Positions 1 through 11,649 of a stretch of DNA of 64,000 nt are shown here, one piece after another; position 1 is the stretch's first letter; the number at the start of each line of letters is the position of its first letter. This DNA is from Schistosoma haematobium. Taxonomy: Eukaryota > Platyhelminthes > Trematoda > Strigeidida > Schistosomatidae. The translations under genes were made by a program, and so were the position numbers. Below the pieces are notes generated by a model. The model was not told the DNA's origin, did no database searches, and saw only the letters and a program-made list of their open reading frames with translations. Location: contig NC_067197.1 of the NCBI RefSeq assembly GCF_000699445.3, forward strand, positions 22,303,809-22,367,808, written 5' to 3'.

Positions 1-1
1 T

Positions 2-388
2 ACCATTCTGGGGTGTGTAAAGGACAAACTTTCGCTTTGGGCCACTTCAATGTGTATCTATAAATTTACTTGCTCATGTGGGGCATGTTACATAGGCCGC
101 ACAAAGCGATCATTATCCAAACGCATCTCGGAACATTATCCGGCTTGGCTTTTGAAAGGGGAGCGAAAAACAATCACGAGTTCTATACAGGAGCACTTAA
201 TCAACTGTGGACATATCGCTCCAAAAGACTCTTCGTTTAAAATAGTTTACAGAGTCAAAGGAACTGGATCGAAGGGGGTTCGAATCAATATTTTATGCAC
301 CGCAGAGGCATTGGCAATCCACAAACTAAAGCCTGAACTTTGCGTGCAGAAACGATTTGTCCAGCCTCTTATCCTTCCTTGGCCTTAA
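2..388 (+). CDS. Penelope-like element, C-terminal GIY-YIG endonuclease end (partial at window edge)
   Basis: The frame is open from base 2, so the ORF enters from the left edge; the Met at 50 is internal. The reading has the PLE nuclease core: CIYKFTCSCG, then YIGRTKRSL, then RISEH. That is the GIY-YIG pattern with an insert of paired cysteines typical of Penelope elements. It ends in LPWP followed by TAA. The same C-terminal ending is readable, after a frameshift, in the minus-strand PLE fragment near 60,350, so the two belong to the same or sister families. Known for the family: the domain nicks DNA at the target to start reverse transcription. The reverse transcriptase part would lie left of the window. 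No stop interrupts the visible part. Confidence 0.85.
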   Translation, partial: TILGCVKDKLSLWATSMCIYKFTCSCGACYIGRTKRSLSKRISEHYPAWLLKGERKTITSSIQEHLINCGHIAPKDSSFKIVYRVKGTGSKGVRINILCTAEALAIHKLKPELCVQKRFVQPLILPWP

Positions 389-1220
389 TGGGTATGTTGC
401 TAGGTTGTTTTTTTTTCTTTCCTAATGCACTTTTATTATTATCCATATTTTTAAATTACTATTTTGCACTTTAAACTTTAATCATTTATTATTATTACCT
501 TTTACAAGTTTTCTTGATTATCATTCAGTTTATTATTATGACCTTTGTTGTTTTGTCGTTTTTCTTCATATCTGTCAATCTGTCAATTGGACTATTATCT
601 GACCCTTAAATTTTGTTCTTCCTTACCCCTTGATTAGTGCGTTAACCTCATTTGTTATTTATTGTCGAATCCATTTTTTTGTGATACAACCCTTTCTATC
701 CTTCTATAGACATACATTTTCCATATAACTATATATACGAATGTACAGCTTAAGTAAATGATTTCGTCGAAAAGTAGAATATTTGTCTAACACTAAAAAC
801 ATCTAGTCTGGTTTCTTTACAATTAGATTTCTAATCCCAACATATAATACACATATAATGTGTGTATGTTGGAAATTTCGAGTTGGAAAAAGTAACGGAA
901 ATTCCATTTAATTAAATTTATATCTTAGCTACAATTACATTTTGTCTGTTTTAAACAAAATATACTTTGATTTACTGACTTTTATAAAGGGAGTTGATCA
1001 AACTATGATTATTTTTGTTTAAAAGTTAGCATGATGTAGAGTTTTGCACAAATTTAATGTAACTGTTGATCTGTAATTTTTAGAATTATTGAAAATATCA
1101 TTAATTTAAAATGGAGTACAATAAACAGTTCTGAAAACGAATGTGCTAGATCAATTTGTATTGTTCAATTTAGTAATTACTTATTTTAATGAATTTAGTT
1201 CACTTCATGTTCTAAACATG
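389..1220. other. AT-rich non-coding, probably PLE 3' flank
   Basis: No coding frame or repeat is recognised. It is T-rich just after the PLE stop codon and may include the PLE 3' untranslated region. No convincing hammerhead core is present. Confidence 0.4.
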
Positions 1221-1230
1221 ATAGATGTTT

Positions 1231-1563
1231 AAATTCATTCTATATTGTTTATTTGAATCTTTCTATTGATGTTTAGTATCACAATTGATCAATCTCTTAT
1301 TAGCATATTTGTATCTTGTGTAGATTGCCTCGATATTGCCTTAAGTCAAAATTAATTTAAACTTTACTTGATTACACTAGCTAGTAGTTATCAGGACTCA
1401 GTAGTTAAGTGGATAGCGTGATAACGTTTGAAGTGAACAATACTGGGTTCGAGTTCCAGAGTGAACATCAAATCTGGGATGTAGATACATCAAGCTGACG
1501 AGTCTTAAATAGAACGAAACGCACGTACTGGATTCCACTGCTAATCACTATACATCTTCGATT
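1231..1563 (+). mobile_element. Family A (Smalpha-type) hammerhead SINE-like element
   Basis: This is a single insertion flanked by a perfect 10-bp target duplication, ATAGATGTTT, at 1221-1230 and 1564-1573. The left part (about 1231-1345) is an antisense copy of the family's tail. The right part is sense: a tRNA-like body with A-box-like GACTCAGTAGTTAAG near 1395, B-box-like GGTTCGAGTTCC at 1446-1457, then a hammerhead motif with core CTGACGA at 1495-1501 and CGAAAC at 1513-1518. Stem II is degraded and the cleavage triplet reads GTA rather than GTC, so self-cleavage is doubtful. The element ends with the family 3' end GGATTCCACTGC. The boxes suggest RNA polymerase III transcription, by analogy with tRNA-derived SINEs. 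Confidence 0.8.
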
Positions 1564-1573
1564 ATAGATGTTT

Positions 1574-2442
1574 GTTGAAATTCAATTGTATACGTTCTTG
1601 TGTTAATACATAAATTATGATGCTCGAATTTTTTTAATGTCATTATTGCAAAGAAAAATGATAAAATTGAATGAACAATCACTCAAAACTTAAACTATTT
1701 CAGTTATGAATAATTAAAGTTTATGTTTTAGATATGTCTTGATAATATAGTCAGTTATTCTTTGTTTCAAATTCATTGGTTAATAAACTTAAACAACTTT
1801 TAGTTATGTATTTTAGTTCTCACTCAATTCAAAACTTGAATTTCAACTAGGAGATTTATTTACAACATCTCAGTTATTTAAGTGAAGCATACAACTGGAC
1901 TATAAATCATTTACTACATTTTCTAAGAGAAAGGCATTATCCAACATTTTAAAAGGGTAACAAATGAATGAGAAAAATCGTAATTGATCACGATAAACTT
2001 AAAGGATGTTGCATGTATTCAGTTTTAACAAGTTAAAATCTCAATTCTAACTAATAAATAACTCTTATAATAAAATATACAACTTTGAATAAACAAATAT
2101 CCCTTTATAAAAACAGTTTACAAGATTAAATCATAGTTACTTGTAATCAGGTGACCTTTTGTTCATGAACTGTTGATAAAATAATAAGAAGTGATACAAA
2201 ATTTTTTTTTACTAATTAAGTGCTTGTTTTTATCGATTTAGGTAAAATCAAAATAAGCAAAACCTATGAATTGAGTATATTAGTTCCTTTCAAGAGAATA
2301 ACTGATTGTTAATTCACTATGGAATATATTGAAGAATAAGTAAACATATCTGTTTGAATTATAATGAACGAAATATACGATTAGTAATTATATAAAATGA
2401 TTTCTTTGAAACTGTTATGTTAACTAATGAATTGATTTAAAG
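1574..2442. other. AT-rich spacer
   Basis: I see no coding frame, RNA gene or recognisable repeat here. Confidence 0.4.
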
Positions 2443-2505
2443 AAATATTTCACCGGTTGAAATCATGAGTGAATTGAAGCTAGACCATCATGGAAAACCT
2501 GGAAG

Positions 2506-2550
2506 CACTGGACGGCCGTTTCGTCCTAGTATGGGACTCCTCAGCAGTGT
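2506..2550 (-). ncRNA. Hammerhead ribozyme, family B, apparently intact
   Basis: On the minus strand the core is CTGAGGA (complement of 2538-2544). Stem II is GTCC/GGAC, followed by GAA, then a self-complementary stem III ACGG/CCGT and the triplet GTC. Stem I is CACTG/CAGTG. All the invariant positions I can check (CUGANGA and GAA) are present, with G at the free seventh position. The predicted cut is after the C complementary to base 2511. Stem III has no loop, so activity as a dimer, or with a two-base loop, would be expected as in Smalpha ribozymes. Confidence 0.75.
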
Positions 2551-2945
2551 GCATCCACGATCCCGCACCCAGCAGGATTCGAACCCGAGACCTGGTTGAA
2601 CTCCACTGGTAATGGCTTCTCACTAGAACTCCAGGAGTATTTTCCTGAAGTCAGCCACTACTGAGCAGTTGATTATTATCAGAATGGGTTTTGTGGAGAG
2701 TTTTAGAAATTTCACAGGTTAAGTTCTAGTGAAAAGCCGTTACCGGTGGAGTTCAACCAGGTCTGTTGTGAGATAACAACTCGCTGAAGACATAGGTTTA
2801 CGGTGGCGCAACTTCGTGGATTGGTTGAAGTTAGACATTAACACCACTGGATGCCGGCCGGCTCAATGGTCTAGTGGTTAAGTGCTCGCGCGCGAAGCCA
2901 GTAGGTCCTGGGTTCGAATCCTGCTGGGTGCGGGATCGTGGATGC

Positions 2946-2991
2946 GCACTGCTGAGGAGTTCCACAGTAGGACGAAACGGCCGTCCAGTGC
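2946..2991 (+). ncRNA. Hammerhead ribozyme, family B, apparently intact
   Basis: Stem I is a perfect GCACTG (2946-2951) with CAGTGC (2986-2991). The core CTGAGGA lies at 2952-2958. Stem II is GTTC/GGAC with one wobble pair. GAA is at 2974-2976 and stem III is ACGG/CCGT at 2977-2984. The triplet GTC ends at 2985, the predicted cleavage site. This is the cleanest plus-strand hammerhead in the window. It sits at the 3' end of a tRNA-like body and faces its minus-strand counterpart about 400 bases away. Confidence 0.8.
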
Positions 2992-3278
2992 TTCCAGGTT
3001 TTCCATGATGGTCTAGCTTCAATTGACTCATGATTTCAACCTGTGAAATTTCTAAAATTTCCACAAAACCCATTTTGAAAATATTTCACCCTTTTAGAAA
3101 TTTTAATGATTTGTATTTTGCATTCATCCCTCTTTATTACGTCTTACTAATTTTGTAACACAATATAGTCTTCCACTAAACATTTGGTCAAATTACAATT
3201 GCAGTATTATTTCTCTCACTTTATCTGTCCTATATTTATTCTGATCATAGATCTTAAATTTCATTTAACATATACGCA

Positions 3279-3335
3279 GATTAGTATCAGAAGGGGTTTT
3301 AATAGTTGAGATCATGAGTCAATTAAAGCAGATTC
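3279..3335 (-). mobile_element. Family B terminal fragment
   Basis: Contains only the family's outer end, TATCAGAAGGGGTTTT followed by ATGAGTCAATT, antisense to the sense element; the rest is missing. Confidence 0.6.
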
Positions 3336-5079
3336 TTTAGTGAAGGAGAACACAGGTGAAGAAAATCGAATTATATTTAGCAGAACATACAGAGTTACTT
3401 GGTAAAATAGAAAAACTATAGTATAATACCTAATTTGCAAAATGTTCAATAATTGTCTTGGACTTCATTGTTCTTGCATTTCTACACTAATTGCTTTCTA
3501 TTGCTGTTCTTCCATTCTTGATCTTCCCAATCTTCTGCCGCCAGACATTACATTCCTGACTCGCATTATATACTACTTATGTCAATATAAGTAGCACGCA
3601 CCACAATTCAAGTTAACATTCTATATGAGTCATATCAACATTAAAAATTTTCTTGTATTTTGTTAAACGATCCTAAATTCATATGCTTTAAACGTTATAC
3701 TTTGCCCTTAACCTGGTCATTTTTCGGATTATTAATTTGGATAGATAATTGTAGAAGCTGAAGTGAATTTAGCGAAATGTATATTCTTCATTCAATTTTT
3801 AGTCTTTTATTATAAAGATATCTAAAGTACAGAATTGTGATGATATACATGTTCAATGAAACTATTGACATAAATTAAACATGAAATGACATTTTCTTAA
3901 TGTTTTACTATTTCATTTAAAAACAATAAAATAAGTTTTATTCACTGTGTAACTATTCTTATGACATTCAATAAATAAGCGTTCTTGTTTGTAAATGTAT
4001 CAGAGATACATATATCGGATAAAGACATTTATAAACGTAAATGATTATATGTCCTGAAACAAGTGATAGGAATTCTGACAACAAAAAACCATCTTACAGT
4101 ATTCAAAGGTATATTGGCAAGGAATATACTACTACTATGAGATATATGCATATCAACAAGCTCTTGGAACTAGCAGATGAATAGACGTGAAAGTATTTGT
4201 AATATATTCCAAGTGTCATTACATAAATTTCAGTTTACTTTTGAAAACGTTTTAAATTATCTACATTTACTTTGAGTTTAAAAATATGTATGTAAAACGA
4301 ATCTTCATTTACTACAGTTATATTCAACTTCTGAATACGATATACAAAAATATAGAAATCCATATCATTAATGGAATACAGTTGAAAAATTAGTCTTAAA
4401 AATAAAATACTAATATCTATGTACTGTTGATGTGGATTTTATTTGAAAAACATTTCATATTGAACATGGTAACTGAACTGAAAAGAATCTCATCTGATTC
4501 CTCACAAAAGGGATTAATTTTAAATAGTATCTACACGATTCACATAACTATTTAAATCGACTTACAGCTGCGTCTCTAAATCATAACCGAGTTTTCATTA
4601 CATCAACGTTTTACTTACGACATTAATTATACAGATGCTTGTAGTTGATAACAGTATGTAATTCACATTTTTCATCCAACTATATATTGATCTTTGTGAA
4701 GTGGTATAGACGTAATTATAGTGTTGTTTTGTTATTATTACAACAAACATAACAATGTCTATGTTAATATAACTCATTTAACTTTAACTTCATATATTAT
4801 ATTCTCTAAAATATCCAGAAAACTATATATTTGCTTCGAAAACGTTACAAAGACATTATCGATTTATTAAGTGAACAAAAATGTAATGTAATTAGTAATA
4901 TTTAAGGTGGACCGTCGTTAATTCTTCTAAGCAAAGTTTGTATCAGTTGAGAAGAATGAAACATTATCATTGAGAGCTGTAAGACGGTAATTTAATTCAA
5001 GAATCTGATATTGTTTTTGAAACATTTGTGCCAATTGAATTTTGACACTATGATATAAGATATGATACGTTAAAGTTAG
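3336..5079. other. AT-rich spacer
   Basis: Only short open frames occur and none looks coding. No repeat is recognised. Confidence 0.4.
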
Positions 5080-6290
5080 TGATTCTTCGATCCCTTTTCA
5101 GTTGTCCTTCATCGTAGTTTCCTCTTTCAGTAGATCCTGTAAGACTTGGAATCTGTTGTTGAGAGCTATCTTGAATTCACTGAGTTTGTCAGTAACTCGA
5201 AAGAAGGCTGTACTGAACCTTTGTGGTGCTGTTTATCCAGTTGTTCAGTTTTTCTTTAGCTTCAGTTTTAAATTGGCCACAACTAGGTGGTGATCTGAGG
5301 CTGTGTCAGCTCCTCTCCTGGTTCTCACATCTTCCATTGTCCTTCGGAATTTTTTATTGATGCAGATATGATCTATCTGGTTCTCTGTGTGGTGGTTCGC
5401 TGAGATCCATGTAGCTTTGTGTATACGTTTGTGTGGGAATATTGTACCGCCTATAACTAATTTGTTGAATACATATAGGTTTGCAAATCCCTCCCCATTT
5501 TCGTTTCTCTCTTCCAGTCCATGTCATCCCATGACTTCTTCATATCCTATGTTGTTCATTCCGACGTTGGCATTTAGATCCTCCTTAAGTAAAGTAAGAT
5601 CCTTTATTGGGCATTTTCCCTTTTTTAGAAGTGATTTTTATTGTCGTCGTTGCTGTCATTGGTGGGTGCATAACATTGGATAACATTAATCGTGATCCAA
5701 TTCTTATTTTGTTTTGAAGGATGCTTTGATGATTCTGGATCCGTGAGATTCCCATCCTACAAGTGCATTTCGTGCTTCCTTGAACAGCATCTGAACAAGT
5801 CCTTGAATGTGTGGAAGATCTTCCTTTTCGTGGCCGGAGTATAGCAGCATCTCTCCCGTATTTAGCCCTTGTTGTCCGGCTTGGGTCCAATGAGTTTCAC
5901 TGATTTCCAGTACTGCCAAGTCGTATCTCCCCATTTCCGTTGCTAATTGACTGGTCGTCCCGGACTCCCACATTGTTCGGACGTTCCATGTACCTATAAA
6001 AATTGTTGTCCTGGTTGTTAAAAGGAGCATTGGCCTCATGATCTCCGAAGGATTTTGGCTTTCATCCTGAGAGGTCATAATTCTTTTTTCAACTCGAAGG
6101 GCAGAGTTTGAACGGTATAATTTGTTTAATTTGGTTGGCTCTTTTACGAAAGATTTCGCTCTACGGGATAGGGTCGCTTACCTTATGCCCAACCTTTCTC
6201 TTTTTCTCGTGCTTGGGGCTGGCAGCAACTCAGAAAGAGCTACAGGCGGAGGTATCTGCTAATCTAGCTCACTATTATTAGTTCTGTCTG
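5080..6290 (-). pseudogene. RTE-clade retrotransposon fragment: 5' end and endonuclease only
   Basis: Read on the minus strand from about 6250 downward this is the 5' part of an RTE element. The clearest piece is 6078-5704, with the AP-endonuclease motifs GTWNVRTMW and LEISETHW and the segment GWESHGSRIIKASFKTK. Beyond 5704 the homology continues in shifted frames: complements of the segments equivalent to MGDFNAKVG, NENGERFAN and QIDHICI can be seen. It stops near 5080 at the equivalent of NWKGIKE, before the reverse transcriptase. It is clearly more divergent than the two RTE copies at 19 and 56 kb and represents a sister subfamily. Loss of the 3' half with retention of the 5' end is the opposite of usual RTE truncation, so a later deletion is likely. 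Not functional. Confidence 0.85.
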
Positions 6291-6299
6291 TTAAAGAGA

Positions 6300-6969
6300 A
6301 ACATACTGGGCACTTTCATACTTTAAAGAATTGCCAAGTGACCATAAGTACAATTAAATTTGATTTATGTTAAATACATAATTTTTCGTTTCTTGTGAAT
6401 TAAATGTAATATATATTGTATCAAACGAAGTATTCGGTGGTGAAACCACTAATTTATTGTCTAGCACTAAATTACAGAATATCTTGGTAAAATATTAGAG
6501 CATTACACTAAATACTTCATTTGTAAATTTTCATCACCTGTCTTTCACATTCTGTATGATTCTTCCAGTTCACAATTCTTTCCTATTTCTCTTTTTATTC
6601 ACCTCGATCCTCTTAGCATTCTGCTTTCAGGTTATCCACTTCCGATTGCTTTACATGCTACTTATGCTGACAGACATAAGTAATATATACCACAGTATAA
6701 GTTATTTGTAGGCAAAACCATTTGTAATAAATTGCATTATGATTTATGTGTACATTTTTATATTTTTGTACGTTTAGTTTACTATATTTTCACGGTGAAT
6801 TAAATTATGTTTAATTTATTGAACAAGAAGAAAGTACCGCAATACCACCGAAAAAATAAAGTTTTTTATTGGTTATTAGGTGAAATAATTAAATAAAATT
6901 GAAATAAAACAAGTTGATTAATTCCCATTACCCTTTTTTTCAACTAAATAGTATAGTATTAAAAAAAGT
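6300..6969. other. AT-rich spacer
   Basis: Nothing supported. A run of adenines at 6961-6967 precedes the adjacent MITE. Confidence 0.35.
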
Positions 6970-7256
6970 GGCGAGGCTATAATTTATGAACGAACCGATC
7001 AGGTTTAAGATAACACATTTTGGATTTTGGCACGAAATACATTCACTCATTTGGTTAAATATCATTTTATCATTCTAACTGATATCAACTCATGGTGAAA
7101 ACATGAAATGTAATTCCTAAACCTAACTTTCAACTATAAATCCTATTCCTAATTCCCCACACTAATCTATAACTCTCATATAACCCTGGTAATTAGGTGG
7201 ACATTCCAAGATCATTTCAACGTTATCAAACGTTGTCTATGAATTGCAGACTCATC
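6970..7256. mobile_element. Merlin-type MITE (diverged)
   Basis: The left end GGCGAGGCTATAATTTATG and a degraded inverted right end (GTCTATGAATTGCAGACTC) match the terminal repeats of the Merlin elements at 14 and 35.7 kb. The interior matches the MITEs at 13.3 and 16.8 kb. An A-rich direct repeat, AAAAAA(A)GT, flanks both sides and is a possible 8-9 bp target duplication. No coding capacity. Confidence 0.7.
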
Positions 7257-7459
7257 AAAAAAGTTTATTAACCAGTGGAAATAATAATAATATTCCCTTT
7301 ATTTATTTTACGATTATTCTAGTTGTTTCCGAACGTCTTGAAAAATTCTCGTGATTATAAACTTAAATTAATTTAAGAACAAGATCATATCTTCAAATAA
7401 TCTAACTAAACATTCGTTAGTAGTTCCTTTTAAGTGATCGAATTTAATTAATAAATTTA

Positions 7460-7685
7460 ATTTGTCAAAACGAGGATTTGTGGGAACTATAGTAATTTTA
7501 ATAGCTCAATTCATGAGTCGATCTACTGTAGACCATGATTGAAAATCTGGAAGCAGTTTCGTCCCAGTACAAGTCACCTAAGCAGTACTCATCCACGATC
7601 CAGCACACAACACTGTAGCCCAGAACCTTCGGTTTTGCTCACGAACGCCTAACCTCTAGACCAGTGTGACAGTATTCAACTGTCT
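7460..7685 (-). mobile_element. Old family B copy
   Basis: Antisense order: ATGAGTCGATCTACTG, GGAAGCAGTTTCGTCC, CATCCACGATCC, then CTAACCTCTAGACCA, matching the tail, hammerhead and tRNA-like parts. Strongly mutated; the ribozyme core is not preserved. Confidence 0.6.
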
Positions 7686-7689
7686 TACA

Positions 7690-8968
7690 ATCAATTTTAA
7701 TTATGGTTAATTTTGGTTAAGCTCTTTTATTAACTGACTTAACAGACAATGCTATTAGAATAGTAACAATTCGCATATTTTTTGTACCGTTATGTTGATC
7801 ACTTAAATATCACTCGATGATTCATTCTCTTCCTGATGTATATAATATGTACTCCAATCCTATTATTAGCTTTTGCTTTGACCTTGCTGTGCCCTTATGC
7901 AATTTAACTATAAATTTGCCTATGTATTTGCTCACATATACATATTTGCCTATACGCTTCAAATTCGCTTGATATCCTTATAGCATTGTGATCTGCACTA
8001 TCCGTTAATAAACTGTAGTTGCAGCTTCTGATTTCAAATATCATTGAGATTTATATTATAACGGTTATCGAGGTGATTGATTAACGAAGCAAAGCCACTA
8101 CAGATCATATCATTTTATGAAGCCAATTTTCACAATTTTTTACACTTACCCAATCTAAATTTTCTTTTTTCTTTTTTCAAACTTTAATAATAGTCTTTGG
8201 TTCAGTTTTATTAAGAAAAGCAAATAGTTTAAGTCAAAGAGATAAACTAGAAAACTATTTTGATAACAGGTTAAATATTACCAGTAGTTACCTAACGGTA
8301 AAAAGAAGAGTAATAGTTTTATGTAAGAATATGAAAGTGAAAAAATTTCCCCAAAAAGGAGTTAAAATCTCATTTTATTCAGCACTAATCTTCAGCGAAG
8401 GTAGAGGGTAAGTACAAAATCTTTTTAGATATAAAAGTTGGGTTTGTGGAGAATCTTAATTGATATTAACAAATATGCATGTATGTAACTAAAATAGAAG
8501 ACATCTACTGACTTAAATCTACATGGTGTTTTGTCTAAAGTTGGCTCTATCAAATTACATACGTTATACAATAATAAATACTGTAACAATAACCCTAATC
8601 TCTCGAAAAAATGTCCAAAATGTCATTGAAGAGGCATATTATCTATCACTTCACTACATTACCATATCATATTAAATGTAATGATTACTCATGATTATGA
8701 CATCAAATAAAGTCTTTTCATTGATTATTTCATTGTTTCAAATTGTGAGCTTGAAATTCAGAAATGATAAGATCCTTACAGTAAAAAGACTCGATGAATG
8801 TAGAACAGTGCAATTCTATCCTAGTGCTTTATTTTACAGGTTGATAAAATAAGCAACGTTTTAAACAATAAACTCATGTTGTTTATGCACATGTATGACC
8901 TCTAACTCAAATTTAACCCAAGATTTTCAGGTCTTGTAGCGAGGACGATAGTTTCATGACACAGTTTT
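7690..8968. other. AT-rich spacer
   Basis: No coding frame or known repeat recognised. Confidence 0.35.
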
Positions 8969-8969
8969 G

Positions 8970-9232
8970 GGAGACTATTGTTTATGGACAAACCAATAAA
9001 TTAGCGCGAAATTCATTCATTCATATGGCTAAATAGTATTTTGGCATTATAGAATATGTCAGTTTGTGATGAAAACCCTGAGTTAAATTTCCACCCCTAA
9101 AGTCCCACTCTAAGTTCTAATACTAAGTCCTCTAACTGATTTATAACCCTCATTTAACCCTAGTAAGTAGGTGGACTTCTTAACGCTACTTAAGTAGCAC
9201 TCAAAATTCACCGGTAAATTATGAGAACACCA
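8970..9232. mobile_element. Merlin-type MITE (diverged)
   Basis: Starts GGGAGACTATTGTTTATGG and continues ACAAACCAAT, GCGCGAAATTCATTC and GATGAAAACCC, as in the 13.3-kb MITE. The right end is degraded and no target duplication could be seen. Confidence 0.6.
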
Positions 9233-10180
9233 TGAGTTGCAGTTCAGTTATTCATATTTTAAAACTTCGGCCTATTCTTATTATAATTTGGTGTACATTG
9301 AATGTTGAGTAAATGACTTAATCATGGAATGACTGAAATGTATCTGTCGTAGTTTTTCACTAAGATGTAAGGAATATATTTTGAAGCTAGTCACTAATGG
9401 AAACTGTTACAAATCGACTATTCGAACTTTAACTTATGATCTTGATGTTTCATACCATTCACCATGACGAAAACGATTCACTCTGTTATTTGATGTTTTT
9501 CCTATTAATGTCAGTTGAACAACAAACAAACAATCAGTTGAAACCCATCACAGTGTTCTATAACTATGATGAACTTCTCTCATTAGAATTTAATCACAAT
9601 TAAAGTTTATAAAAAATAATAGCATACATTTATCTCTATAGAAATTCGTAAGACATACTAACTGTTATAACAAATAATTCAAGAATAGTTTAACTTCTAC
9701 CTGAAGTTTATGTTAATGGTTTCGTTCAGGAGAACGTTGAAAGCTCCACGGCTAAACCATCCAGCTCAAAGAACAAAACTTCGGTATTAAGCAATTAATT
9801 CAAATATAATCTCATAATTATATAGTTCGTTTATCATTTATCAATCATCTTTATTTCTGTTATATCATTCAATGAATTTTAGCACACTGTCAAAGTTATT
9901 AATTTGAAGTTTCTTTTAATTTTTACGATAGTAAAATAATTTTTGTGATAAATGATTGAGTCAACAACATACCCAGCTAATCAAAGGATATGATAAATAA
10001 CTTAAACAAATATTGTCTTGGTTTTATTATTGATTTCAAACCATTCAAAGAATTATTCAAACTTATACAACGAACGTTACAGTCTGTAAGAATGTTTTTC
10101 ACTTTAAATTAGCATAGTTAATGAATATTATATCTTTGTTCTAATATAAAACGGTAATTGTCTATTTTTAATACATTCCC
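9233..10180. other. AT-rich spacer
   Basis: Nothing supported. Confidence 0.35.
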
Positions 10181-10181
10181 A

Positions 10182-10265
10182 TACTAGGACGAAACGGCCA
10201 TCCAGTGCTTCCAGGTTTTTCATGGTGGTCTAGCTTCAATTTACTCATGATTTCAAACAGTGACA
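10182..10265 (+). mobile_element. Family B 3' fragment
   Basis: Begins inside the hammerhead at TAGGACGAAACGGCC and ends with the family 3' tail CTAGCTTCAATTTACTCATG. The tRNA-like part and half of the ribozyme are absent. Confidence 0.7.
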
Positions 10266-11649
10266 GTTATCTTTCCTTTAAACCGGTATTATCTAATTGA
10301 AAATCTTGGAAAATAATTTAGATCAACTTCAAATCTCTGTCTCTAATTAGTTATAATCTAGAAATTCCATTCATGATACAAAGATTATTTTAGTCTTCTG
10401 AAAGATTAATTCAATCTGATGTATTGAAATCATTTCTATAAGTAACTTGTATTTGAATTAAAATATGTACTTCAATCAAAAATGATAAAATTATTTAGTA
10501 ATATGTACTTTATTTCAACTGAACAACGTCTAACAACGAATAACCATTTTGACTTATTCCTATTGAGAGATTTTATGCTGTTTGATGTCATCTAGGGAAA
10601 TTGTAATAGTTGTCACATCAGATAAAGTTAAATGCATTCTAAATTGATACATCTAGATACGATAAATAAACTAAGATATTTGATTAGTTAACTTTTAGCT
10701 TATATTCAAGAATGAATTCCAAAAGATCATTTCAATTGTTGTTAAGTATAAAGCATCCAAAATTTGCGGTCAAATTTTAAATGTCCCATAAATTACTAAC
10801 GTAGAAATGGTCTTTTCTTTAAATAAATAAAAATAGTGTTGGAATGTTATCAAGTAATAAAAACGTTTTTCACTTCCAGATATTTATGGAAATAAACTGT
10901 TTTTTGACATATCAGTGTTATTCTTTTACATAAAATCAAGACATACATAAAACCTTTGTGTATACTCTATTTAGAATACTAAAGATTCCCATTGAAAGCA
11001 ATTGTTTTTGCTTTTATGTGTTGTTATACTCTATTTAACCAAGAGTATTTCGATATTTATAACTATTGACGATTAGCTTTCCGATATGTGCAAAAACAAA
11101 TAGCTCTTATAATACTATTTAGTTCTCTGACTGTTGTCATGGATATTTGAAATACCAAGTACTTCTTATATATTACCTGATGATGTAGTTGTTGTAATTT
11201 AACAAATGTTTGAAATACTGTTTTAATTTTCATTGTTTGTTAAAGGGTAGCCGTTATTAAGAAAATTTTATTTAAGAACCAAAACATTTGATTCTAAATA
11301 GTGGTAAACAAAATGTGAAATTTCTACTGATTATAATGAAAATTTACTTGTGATATTTTCATTTACAATAATCTTTGTTCAAAAAATACTTCATAAGGTT
11401 GAAAGTTTATAATAATCTACCAGTTATAATGACCATAAGTTGATATTCCCAGGTGAATTTATTCCATTAGCTTTGGTTAAATAATTTCATAGGTTTGGTT
11501 TCATGATAAGAAAACCTTATAGAAAACAATTTGGCTTTCAGGAAACTTAAAAATTGAGAATAGAATAATAGGACCAGATAGCAGGTCTGTTGAAGCACTG
11601 AAGTCAGATATAGATTTAAATGAAAATATGCTTTGCCTTGCTCTACGCT
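10266..11649. other. AT-rich spacer
   Basis: Nothing supported. Confidence 0.35.

Larger units (their letters stand above)
2455..3078 (+). mobile_element. Family B hammerhead SINE-like element, inverted composite with 12-bp target duplication
   Basis: AAATATTTCACC occurs at 2443-2454 and 3079-3090, so the whole 624-bp block entered as one unit. The left arm (2455-2680) is antisense: the family 3' tail, an intact hammerhead on the minus strand, part of the tRNA-like body and the segment CCACTGG...CTAGAACTCCAGG. The right arm (2681-3078) is a sense copy starting TATCAGAATGGG. It carries an A-box-like GGCTCAATGGTC at about 2860, a B box GGTTCGAATCC at 2911-2921, a plus-strand hammerhead and the 3' tail. 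The right end extends further than the left, as expected if integration started from the right (3') end and the left end is truncated. A single-stranded transcript could fold into a long hairpin. Confidence 0.85.

Noticed and set aside
750..795. Hammerhead remnant downstream of the left-edge PLE (ATGATTTCGTCGAAAAG)
   Set aside because: CGAAAA and a nearby ATGA occur, but the CUGANGA core and pairing stems are missing.
2860..2935. tRNA gene in the B-box regions (GGTTCGAATCC) of family A and B copies
   Set aside because: Boxes are present but no complete cloverleaf or anticodon stem can be drawn; these are SINE-type promoters.
2831..3073. Open frames crossing family B copies (also 11,620-11,847, 24,924-25,205, 27,232-27,546, 34,300-34,500)
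   Set aside because: They are fortuitous translations of the tRNA-like and hammerhead parts; no conserved protein and no purifying pattern between copies.
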